A stretch of 64,000 nucleotides of DNA from Nectonema munidae (taxonomy: Eukaryota; Nematomorpha; Nectonematoida; Nectonematidae): the NCBI GenBank assembly GCA_030549495.1, contig JAUIRK010000894.1, forward strand, positions 434,001 through 498,000. The letters are read 5' to 3'. How positions within the stretch are numbered: the first letter of the stretch is position 1; the number at the start of each line of letters is the position of its first letter. The position numbers were made by a program, and so were the translations under genes. Of the stretch, positions 12,740 to 22,296 are shown piece after piece. Below the pieces are notes generated by a model, which worked only from the letters and a program-made list of their open reading frames with translations, ran no database searches and had not been told where the DNA came from.

Positions 12740-12796
12740 GGAGGATCGCAGCCGAAATGGTAGTAGAGGCTACCAACTTGCGAAGTTGGGGAAAAA
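12740..12796 (+). other. tRNA-like 5' half (possible SINE head or tRNA fragment)
   Basis: The block contains a D-arm-like segment (tggtagtagaggcta) followed by a perfect 5-bp anticodon-type stem, ccaac / gttgg, around a 7-nt loop ttgcgaa. No convincing T-arm follows; only a weak box-B-like ttctaatttt lies about 50 nt on. It is therefore at most a partial tRNA relic or chance. Confidence 0.25.
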
Positions 12797-13336
12797 TTAA
12801 TATTTGTGCATTTTAACACGACAAGTTCTAATTTTAATTTTTAACTATTAAATTAGATAAAGCTCAATTAAAGCAATAATTAGTCTCTTATTTGTTATTT
12901 TAAAAACTTTTATGAAAAAGCCTATTTAAGTTTTTTGAATTTGTGGATATTATATAATTATAAATCGATTTTAAATTGCAATTTTTTTCAAATTTTTCAA
13001 CTTAAAAATAAGATAAATAATAGCCAAGGTAAAATTATATATAATACATATATAAATGTATATGGTTGTATATATACATATACATGGTTGTACAGAGAGA
13101 GACGCACATTCAGAAGGACGACATGGTTTTACGAAATGGATTTCACACCCCCAAAAAAATTTTTAAGGGCGGATGTACGTCCCTAATGTTTTGGCAAAAT
13201 TATGGTAAAACAAGGTATAGGAATCATGATCGGAATCGGTGAATGGCAAATGTAATATATGCAAAATGTGGAATTGCTACATCCCTAATCTTATTTCAAC
13301 ATTCAGAATTAGGTTACATACAAATGAAAGAGAAAA

Positions 13337-13669
13337 TTAAATAAACTTGCAAAAAAACTTCATCCATTTTTGTTTTAGTGCAGCGAAATATGTAACAAAT
13401 AATCTCTTGAGTGAAAAATAGTTGAAAATATCCAAGGAACTCCAACGATTTCTAATATTTTGTGAAAATGGTCTGCCATATGTTGAGGATAAAGGTTCCC
13501 ATTGAAAAATGGTACCATCCGGAGCAACAAGACTATCCGAAACACTAAAAGTTTCATCCGAAGATTGAGAATCCTCATATACATATGTTGCGGTTTCAGA
13601 ATCATGAGAGTATGTATAAGAAGAAATGCTCAACTCGGAAGAAGAGAAACAACCGAAGATGGAAGACAT
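13337..13669 (-). pseudogene. Probable N-terminal fragment of a piggyBac-type transposase
   Basis: The 110-residue frame starts with an acidic, S/T/D/E-rich segment and then has SDSLVAPDGTIFQWEPL...GRPFSQNI. This resembles the N-terminal 'DGT.W ... GR...NI' pattern that precedes the core in piggyBac transposases. It lies upstream, in minus orientation, of the core at 11.9-12.4 kb. The pair could be one gene with about 0.9 kb of decayed or inserted sequence between. The link is inferred from order and pattern only; the translation after residue ~85 shows no further clear motif. Confidence 0.45.
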
Positions 13670-13978
13670 TATAACGAACGAGTTTTCGAATTTATGAAAT
13701 GAATACGCTTTTCATAGAAAAATGCTTCAAGGCCAGATAATTTGTAAACAGATATGAGGGTGGCTCGTCTGTTTACAGTAAGGAAAAATATCAATGAAAA
13801 TTGTTTCAAGGTCACAAGAATAATAGAAATAAATACTGATCTGATGGTCTGACGATTATTTATATACTTCATATACTTCTAATATAATTTTGACGACAAC
13901 TTACCGATGTACGCATTTCTACAAACAAATAAATCATGCATAAAAGAAGCTTCCAGTGATATAAAGAATTTTTAGTTT

Positions 13979-14335
13979 CCTGGGCTTTTCAACCGGTGTC
14001 CACATAATAATTCAGGGGTCCATATGCGAAATATTATAAATTGGATGTGCTCAATGATATTTTGATGGTAAAATGAAGAAAACCAGCTCATAACCATTTT
14101 TATTTAAAAAAAGTATATTTTTTACTATAATTATTATAAAAATTGAATTAAAATTGGGTTGCTTTCATTTCAATATGAATTCTAAATATATATTTTCTTT
14201 ATCAAAAACTTAAAAATTTTATTAGTGAAAAATATTAAAACAAAATATTTTTTATCTTCAATTTTTATGAGTGGTCCACTAATAAAAAAGGAGAAAAAAG
14301 GGACCCATGGATAAAAAAGGTTGAGAACCAATGGT
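13979..14335. mobile_element. Putative hAT-type MITE, decayed
   Basis: The right end reads ggacccatggataaaaaaggttgagaaccaatgg and the left end cctgggcttttcaaccggtgtcc. These are imperfect inverted matches of the 'GGTTCTCAACC' kind that is common at hAT termini. No clean target duplication is seen. A second small MITE sits directly to its right. Confidence 0.4.
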
Positions 14336-14341
14336 TTAGAC

Positions 14342-14534
14342 CAGCGTTTTTCAAACTGTGGGTCCCTACCCTTCAGTGGCTCGCGTGAAAAATAAAATGG
14401 GACGTGACAAAAAAGATGCTGAATAAATGAATCTAGTGAACAAAGTTTGTCTTTTTACACCTAAGTATTAAGGGTAGTGATGCAAACTGTGGTTCTTGCT
14501 ATGGGTCGTAGTAAAATAAGTTTGAAAAACGCTG
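14342..14534. mobile_element. 193-bp hAT-type MITE with 8-bp target duplication
   Basis: The termini are inverted copies: CAGCGTTTTTCAAACT at the left and AGTTTGAAAAACGCTG at the right, followed inward by GTGGGTC and a degenerate gggtcg counterpart. The 8-bp flanks are gtttagac and gtttagag, one mismatch apart, as expected for a hAT target duplication with slight decay. There is no coding capacity. Confidence 0.8.
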
Positions 14535-14542
14535 GTTTAGAG

Positions 14543-15105
14543 AATGAATTCTTTCCATTTTTATGTAGTTGTACTTTTTCAAATTTATTTTCATAGATGG
14601 CGTTAAAATCAAAATATATTTTAGCGTTTCTAAAGGATTAAACAGTTGTTTAGTAAGAAATAGAAAGTGAATATCTTGAAAATATAGCATAATAGTAATA
14701 AAATCGAGAATATTGTCCTTTTATATTAAATTTTGATTTTGGGAGTTTTACGGCATATATCCGTCTTTCGCGTATGCAAAAAATCATCCGTCTTGCGAAG
14801 GTTAATTAAAAATCAGACTTCTTCCATATTGCTTGAGATTATTTTAGGAAGTGTCTGGGTAAAATCGAAAAAATTAAAGAAAACCAGGACATGTAGCAAT
14901 ATTTGTAAAATTTCTTGCTACTTTAAAATTGTTATGCTACACATAAATTTCATAAAAAAAATAAACGAGAAAAAAAATAAAAATTAAGAAACATCAACAA
15001 ATAAAATGATATATATACAGTAGAGTATCTATAAAATTACTCACGAGCGCTTTTAAAAATTTAGTCTGTGATGAAGGGGGAGGGGGGGGGGGGGGGGTGA
15101 AGCCT
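14543..15105. other. Non-coding spacer with a long G run
   Basis: AT-rich, no gene. It ends with a run of about 16 G interrupted upstream by an A (15075-15097), just outside the TTAA that starts the next element. Confidence 0.5.
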
Positions 15106-17340
15106 TTAATCCTATTAGTGCTTGGGGGCGTAAAACGCCCCCTCCACTTCATTAAAAAATTAATTGTACAAAATTAGCTTAATCATATCCCTTTAAATTT
15201 CGTAACTTTTTCTAAAATCGTTGATATTATTTTCATGGTAGTTGAATCACCCTTTCGTGTGAAAAACTGTCAATCAAAATAAAAAATTAATTTTTTCAGC
15301 AAAATGTTGACATTATCTATAGTTAACCTTATAACTTAGGGGCTATATGATATACTACTTTGAAATTTTATAATTATATACAGTTTTTAATGCATAGCAA
15401 TTTATATATTTAATTTATTCGATAATCATCGCTACTTTTTTGAAAATGTCAATCAAAATTTTGATTGATAAGAAATATATCTAATAATTAATTCTTTCAA
15501 ATTTTACATAAAATATATATTCTTATACTAAATCAGCCATGCTGGTTTCATTTCTGGACTAATTTCTCACATTTAGGATATAAAAATACCTATAAGTGCT
15601 AATGAAATGTGCGGGTTACTTCTAAGAATTTTCTTCAAAAACATTCATTAAAATTTTACATGAAATATGTTTTATATCAAATGGACCATGCTGATTTTAT
15701 TTCTGAATAAGAGGTCATAAAATATCTGTCAGTTCCATTTTTTACTTCTAGAGTCTTGTCACTATCTCCAAAAATATTCTCTCTAATTTTACATGAAATA
15801 TATATTTATTATACCAAATCAACCATACTAGTTTTACTTCTTAAACCAGTTTTTGCATTTTGAGGTTTAAAAAATATCTGTCAGTGTCAATCAAATTTGC
15901 GGTTTACATCTGAAAACTACTTATACAAATATTCATTCTAATTTTAGATGAAATATATCTTTTATACTAAATCAACCATGATAGTTACATTTCTGGACTC
16001 ATTTGTAAAGGTTTGAAAATATCTGCAAGCGTCAATAAAATATGTAGTTTAAAATTATTTAAAATAAAATATGTTTTCAAATTATCTCAAATTTTATATG
16101 AAATATATATTTTTATGCCAAATCAACCATTCTAGTTTCATTTATGGACTCAATTTTTACATTTATTATTTTAAAATGCCTATAAGTATCAATCAAATTT
16201 GCGTTTAGTTTAAAAATTTGTTTCCAAAAATATTGATACAAATTTTACATGAAATATATGTTTTTATACCAAATCGATCATGCTGGTTTCATTTCTCCAC
16301 TCAGTTTTCGCATTTAGAGGTTTTACTGTCCGTATAATTCAAATTTGCGGTTTACGACTGAAAACTATCACCGAAAATATTCTTCCTAATTTTACATGAA
16401 ATATATGTTTTTATATCAAATCAACCATTCTAGTTTTATTTCTGAAATGTGTTTTTGCATTTATAGGTTTTAAAATGTCTGATAGTGTCAATCAAATGTT
16501 CGATTTACGTCTAATGTATACAGAAATATTTTTGAAATTTAAATAAAATATCTGTTTTTATGCCAAATGGAAGATGCTAGTTTCATTTTTGGAATCAAAT
16601 TTGGCATTTATGGTTTTAAAATATATTAAAGCTTCAATTAGATTATAAAATCTTTTGAAGATTAGTATGAGAAAAGGAAGTAACCTGACAAACTAATTAG
16701 AAAGAGAAAGTGTGATTAAAAGAAATAATTCTAAAAAATATGTATCTTGACTATATGGAAGATCCACTATGTTCTAATGAACTAGGAAGTGGTGTAAAGA
16801 TCTAATATTAGGTGCTTCAAAAACCATTTTGACCATGAAAAAGAAGTTCGTCTTTCATAAATGAAAAATCTTTAAATCTATAGCTTATCATTTAACTAAG
16901 AATGTTAGGAAATCTCAAAATTTAGAATAGGTCAGAGTTATCAAAAATGGCACAGATGCCAATATGTGAGAATTTAGTCACTATCAAGATATTTTTTAAT
17001 TTAAATTGAATTTGCCATCTATTTCCTTTTCCGTGAAAAAGAGATTCTTTTAGATGAAGAAGGTCGACAACTTATTGCAATTGAAAAATGAACATCACGA
17101 ATATCAGAAAAAAAACGTTTGAACTGAGATTGGTTGACAAATATGCAGGCCTGATAATAAAATATATGATACGGATAAAAAAATACTAAGATCATTAAGA
17201 AGATTATTTAATAAGAATGCTTTGAAAGGAAAAAATCTGTTTAAAATAAATCCTTCAAAAGGTATTTTCAAACACACATTGAAGAAAATAAATTTCTAAT
17301 GAAAAAAGAGCTACCAAGAATGAGTATTAAAATTACATAT

Positions 17341-19251
17341 ACTCATAAAAAAAACTAGTGAATTTACTAACTCTAAAGATTAGAAACTAGTAAAAACATC
17401 TTTTACTAGTTTGTTAGTAATATACAGTACATGTGAGAATATCTGGTGTGACGTTTTGAGTAAATCCCATATACGATTTCTAAGAAAACATGAGATGATA
17501 ATTTCACTTCACATACAACTTTGATAAGTATTAGTGGTGTCTTCTTAACACATGGAAGCAATTGTATTACATTATAGTGCACTTTGTCTTGTGCAGGGCA
17601 GTATTACAGTATCGCTTTCGTTTATAGTATATGCTGCTCTCTCATATTCTTATCATATGCCATGGGAAAATATTAAGCCACTTTAATTACACTGTTACTT
17701 ACATATAGTAAGTAAGCTATCCATACTTATATAAAGAAAGTTTGCTCCGGGAAGAATCAGTTAAAGTAAAATTCATGGTTATTTAACTTTGAAATTCATT
17801 TTTATTTTAAGACATACTGGAGAGAGAAATTAAAATTCAAATTCGGCAATGAAAGAAAGAGCAACTAAAAAGATTTGAAAGAAGTAAAAGTAGAAAGCGT
17901 TCAGTGTCGATATCTGAAGAGAAAACAACAAAGTCTATTCGTGAATGGGGCTTGGACTATTACTTACCTGAATTACCTCATTCAGAAGATTTGCTCTCAA
18001 TAGAAGTTCATACTGAATGGCTAAAACGGGAGTATTATAAAGTGGAACAAAAAAATGAAGAAATTGTAACTCTTAAAATGAACATTACATTTCCATTTAG
18101 ACGTAATGAAATTATTGAAAATAAAATGAAAATATCTGAAATTTTGATCAAATATCCTTATTTGAAGTCCTACACACAGGTAAAATTTAAATATATTTAG
18201 TTTAATATATGTATTTTATTTAAATTATAGATTTTGTTAGAGTTTAAAAGATTAAAACCCCAAGTTCTGAACAATTCAGATGGAAGTGTGCATTTTTTTA
18301 CAAGACTCGATAAATATGTTGACCCAATTTTAATTTTTTGCCTGAAAAAAGAAAAAGATGAATTCTACGTGAAGCTTGAAAGAGAAATTGAGATGGAGAA
18401 AAATTTGAGTTGCGAAAAAGTATACGATGTTAAAAACTTTTGTTATTAAAACAATTTATCTTTTTTATTTAGGATATAAAAGATATGCTATTTTGTGCAT
18501 GAGCACAATGTTCCGAGAAAATATTAAAAGTGTTTAGTGTTTCGAAGAAGAAAAATCTGGTGTTTTTCAGATGATGATAAAGAAAAGTATTTTCTCAGAA
18601 GAAAGAAATGCTTTTGCACTCAGAATAGAAGACGTATTTATTTTCAATTCCAATAACTTCGCCGAACTGTTTTATGGATGTTTTTGTTCCTTTTACTGCT
18701 TCAATCTTAATTATCCTCCTCAACTCAAAAAAACCTTCACCTTCTTTCAAAAAATTATCTACAATTTGAAAGACTCCGAAAATATTGATAAAAATATTTT
18801 GAATGTTTCTTTTTTAATAAATAAAAATTTTTGAATTTCTCTATAATTTTTTATCTTATTGTTAATAAAATACTAGCAAAGCTTTTGTTTATTTGAGGAT
18901 ATATATGATTGGTTTTTTATTTATTTAATATTTTTGAAAATAATTATATACAATAAATTAATAAAAGATAACTAAATTTCATTTTAGGATGGTAATATTC
19001 TTTAAATGTTACAAATTTTGTAGTAAAAACACTATTTATTGATCAAAAAATATAGTAAATATAACTACTTTTTGAGTAAAAATACTTAAAGTAACTTTGA
19101 AAGAGTCAAGTAAATATTACTAACTTAATAGTAAAAATACTTCCAAATCACTAGAAAAAAATAGTAAATTATACTAATTAATGAGTGATTTTATCGACAG
19201 TAAATTTACTTGTATTTTCTAGTAACCGTTACTAGTTTTTTTTTTATGAGT
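17341..19251. mobile_element. 1.9-kb terminal-inverted-repeat element nested in the TTAA element
   Basis: The left terminus ACTCATAAAAAAAACTAGT (17341-17359) is the inverse of the right terminus ACTAGTTTTTTTTTTATGAGT (19231-19251). The other copies of the host element (near 48020 and 53580) read straight through this point from 'attacata' to 'atgacgtag', which shows that this block is an insertion. The flanks are ...catat and gtacgg; a short duplication (TA or TATA/TGTA) is possible but not clean. Both subterminal regions are dense in agtaa/ttactag motifs, plausible transposase-binding sites. It carries a spliced ORF. I cannot assign a superfamily. Confidence 0.65.
17853..18834 (+). pseudogene. 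Three-exon ORF of the nested element, unassigned TE protein
   Basis: Exon 1 is open from 17853 (after a TGA at 17850) to 18179. A 51-nt intron 18180-18230 (gtaaaa...ttatag) joins in phase 0 to exon 2, 18231-18419 (63 codons). A 53-nt intron 18420-18472 (gtatac...atttag) then leads to exon 3. Exon 3 has a TGA at 18500 and a one-base frame change near 18570, then runs to 18834. Visible motifs are a basic start (QLKRFERSKSRKR), SIREWGLDYYLPELP, IKYPYLKSYTQ|ILLEFKRL across the first junction, and FNLNYPPQLKKTFTFFQKII near the C-terminus. The 'YP.L....~EF.R' plus terminal 'F.L.YP......FFQ' pattern recalls proteins often annotated as sterile-alpha-motif-domain-3-like in TE-rich animal genomes. That resemblance is from memory and tentative. 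No DDE motif is recognised. The true start may lie in an upstream exon, since no ATG opens exon 1. Confidence 0.5.
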
Positions 19252-20096
19252 GTACGGTAAAGTATAGAAGAAATGACGTAGAGACTACCAGTCAATAACA
19301 AATTTGTAGTCAAAATGATGGAGGTCCTATCAAGATACATAATTTACTGACAAATGAAATATTTTGAGTAAATAAACACCTAAAGTTGGTTTAAATTAAA
19401 AAAATATTTATCAGAGAAATACTGCAAGTAGAATTTATTTTAAAGTTTATATATTTGAAATTGATTTACAGGTTAAATCGATTTTTTGACAGGTTTTATT
19501 GATTTCATAAAAAATGAAGATCAACATTAAATTTTACATACTTGAAATGTATAAAAAGAACTTTTTATAAGAATAACAATTTTAATTTTGACATGAGCTG
19601 TCATATTTAAATTATTTTTTGCCAGGTTTGACTGATTTTCATAAAAAAAAGGAATATCACCAGTAAACACAGCGTACTTGAAAATGGGTATATATGTGTA
19701 AAAAATTTATATAATTATTTGGATAAAATGTTTCTTTCTGAGATAAATCAATTTTTTGACAGGTTTGATTGATTTTCATAAAAAAATGAATATCACAACT
19801 GAATTCAGCATTCTTGAAAATTGGTTAATTATTTAGATAAAAAGTTTTTTTGAGATGAGCTGTGATATATAAATCAATTTTTTGGTAGGTTTGATTGATT
19901 TTCATAAAAAATGAATATCATCACTGAATTCAACATACTTGAAAATGGGTATATATGTGTAAAAAACTTTATATAATTATTTAAATAAAAAGTTTCTTTT
20001 ATAAGAAATTAACTGTTACATATAAATCAATTTTTTGACACGTTTGATTGATTTTCATAAAAAATGAATATCACCAATATATATTATATATATCTA

Positions 20097-20379
<283 letters not shown>

Positions 20380-20388
20380 GTGTTATTA

Positions 20389-21122
20389 AAATAAAAATGA
20401 GCGAAATTATCTTTGAACAACTCAATATTAAAATGGCGAATTATTTACTATCACAAGTGTTGTAAAATTAATTTTATCATTCATCTTCAACTTTTTCTCT
20501 TGTGCTGCAAAATTAATTATAAAAAAATTATAATAAATAATAAATAATTATAATAATAATTAATTTAATTATAAAATTAATATTAGTGTTGTAAAATTCA
20601 CTTTATCATCTTTCTTATTAAAACTTTTTTATTATTTTCCATAACTTTATTTATTATTACAATAATAAAATTATACCCATTATTTTATATTCTTTCCAAT
20701 AATGACTAATACTTTACCCTCTTCTCCCTTACTTAATGATATTTAATTTCTCTCTCCAGTATGTCTTAAAATAAAAATGAGCGAAATTATCTTTGAACAA
20801 CTCAATATTAAAATGGCGAATTATTTACTATCAGAAGTGTTGTAAAATTAATTTTATCATTCATCTTCAACTTTTTCTCTTGTGCTGCAAAATTAATTAT
20901 AAAAAATTTATAATAAATAATAAATAATTATAATAATAATTAATTTAATTATAAAATTAATATTAGTGTTGTAAAATTCACTTTATCATCTTTCTTATTA
21001 AAACTTTTTTATTATTTTCCATAACTTTATTTATTATTACAATAATAAAATTATACCCATTATTTTATATTCTTTCCAATAATGACTAATACTTTACCCT
21101 CTTCTCCCTTACTTAATGATAT
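20389..21122 (+). repeat. Tandem duplication of the LINE 5' end (period 380 bp)
   Basis: The block from 'aaaataaaaatgagcgaaatt' to the first 14 codons of ORF1 occurs twice, with ATGs at 20702 and 21082. The first copy of the ORF1 start ends at ATT TAA after 14 codons. Each unit also holds a 22-codon upstream ORF (20397-20465 and 20777-20845), identical except for one residue (Q versus E near the end). About 25 bp of unrelated sequence joins the units (20744-20767). The copies are nearly identical, so the duplication is recent. It may be a 5' monomer arrangement or a template-switch product. Confidence 0.85.
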
Positions 21123-22296
21123 TGGTGTTTGTACATCTTGTAATCAGAATGCTCAGCATGAATCAATTGAATGCTTTTTATGCTGTAAAATTTTTCATGC
21201 CATTAACTGTAACGTTGAACCTCTTTGCCCTCCTTCGTATTATAAGAATACTCTTCCAAATTTTCAAAGGAATTACAAAAATTTTGTTTTTTTGTGTAAT
21301 GAATGCATTTTAAATAAAAATCAGTCCGATGCAAATTCTTTATCACAAAAAATAGCCTCAATTGAAACTACACTGAAAAGAATAGTTGACAAAGTTGATT
21401 TTCCTAGTCTAAATGAACTCAACCGTAAAGATTCTAATCAACCTACATTTTCACATGTTGTTTCTCGCAATCCTTATAATAGTGTAATGGACAAAATCAA
21501 AGCTAAGCCTAGCTATATTATTAAAGAAAATAATTTGTCTACTTCCAAAATTAAATCATTCGAAAAAGACTGCGTTAATTCTGGAGTTAAAGTGAAAAAA
21601 TTCTATAAAAATAAAGAAGGCAACATGTGTCTAGTGGTACCTACTGAAAATGCTCAAAAAAACAAGATTCAATCAATTTTAGAAAAAAATTTTGACAAAG
21701 CATCGATTAACCCTATCAATAAAAGTTATCATATTGGTATTGCTGGCCTACACTATTCTTATACTCCTACCGATCTTTTTGAAAATATTAAAGAGTTGAA
21801 CAAGAATTTGAGTATAAATGAAGAGAGCTCAAAATGTTTATTTGTGAATAAGTCTTCAAGAAACGATACTTTCTATGCCGTTTTGAAGATCTCTTCTGAT
21901 ACCAGAGAAAAGCTTGTAGCTTCGGGTGACAAATTATTTGTTGGGTTGCAAGAATGCACCGTTTTTGAATGGAAAGTTGTTAAGCGTTGCAATTATTGCC
22001 AGGAGTACGGCCATTGGAAAGCGAGTTGTACTAACATTGGATCTCCTTCATGCGCTGTTTGCGCTCATTCTCATGAAACTAATGATTGCAGCTTATCTTT
22101 CGATCAGACTTCATCTCATAAATGTATTAATTGTAGTAAAAATAATTCGGTAGATAACAATCATCGCGCAAATTCTTCACTATGTCCCATTTTTCAGGAG
22201 AAACTTGGTAAAGGATTGTCGAACAGATTACCTACTGCTTCTCTCAGGTCTTCTTCTCAAGCTCCTTTATCTACTTCTCTCGTTCCAAAAAACTAA
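21082..22296 (+). CDS. CR1/L2-like LINE ORF1 protein (PHD-like finger, CCHC knuckles)
   Basis: Intact 404-codon ORF from ATG 21082 to TAA 22294. Residues ~17-77 carry a C4HC3-like set (CTSC...CFLC...FHAINC...FLCNEC), resembling the PHD finger found in ORF1 of several CR1-group LINEs. A central region follows with a probable coiled or RRM-like fold (about 100-290). Three cysteine knuckles then occur at about 303-365: CNYCQEYGHWKASC, CAVCAHSHETNDC and CINCSKNNSVDNNHRANSSLC. These bind element RNA in related LINEs. The last codons before the stop are CCA AAA AAC TAA, which places an A AAA AAC heptamer in register directly before the stop, with ORF2 in the -1 frame. No frameshift or nonsense change is seen. 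Confidence 0.85.
   Translation: MTNTLPSSPLLNDIGVCTSCNQNAQHESIECFLCCKIFHAINCNVEPLCPPSYYKNTLPNFQRNYKNFVFLCNECILNKNQSDANSLSQKIASIETTLKRIVDKVDFPSLNELNRKDSNQPTFSHVVSRNPYNSVMDKIKAKPSYIIKENNLSTSKIKSFEKDCVNSGVKVKKFYKNKEGNMCLVVPTENAQKNKIQSILEKNFDKASINPINKSYHIGIAGLHYSYTPTDLFENIKELNKNLSINEESSKCLFVNKSSRNDTFYAVLKISSDTREKLVASGDKLFVGLQECTVFEWKVVKRCNYCQEYGHWKASCTNIGSPSCAVCAHSHETNDCSLSFDQTSSHKCINCSKNNSVDNNHRANSSLCPIFQEKLGKGLSNRLPTASLRSSSQAPLSTSLVPKN

Larger units (their letters stand above)
15110..20096 (+). mobile_element. Large non-autonomous TTAA (piggyBac-type) element, copy 1, 3' end lost, with a nested element
   Basis: A TTAA at 15106-15109 is followed by TCCTATTAGTGCTTGGGGG, differing little from the terminus of the complete copy at 50649. 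A subterminal hairpin follows at 15124-15142 (GGGGGCGT, loop AAA, ACGCCCCC). Next comes the shared ~250-bp head (ctagctgcat-type block), a ~150-bp tandem array (about 15500-16620), a ~700-bp middle segment, and the start of a second ~150-bp array (about 19440-20080). The middle segment is interrupted at 17341-19251 by another element. The 3' terminus expected from copies 5 and 6 is missing: the array stops at 20096, where the (CAT)n tract begins. No ORF belongs to the element itself. Confidence 0.75.
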
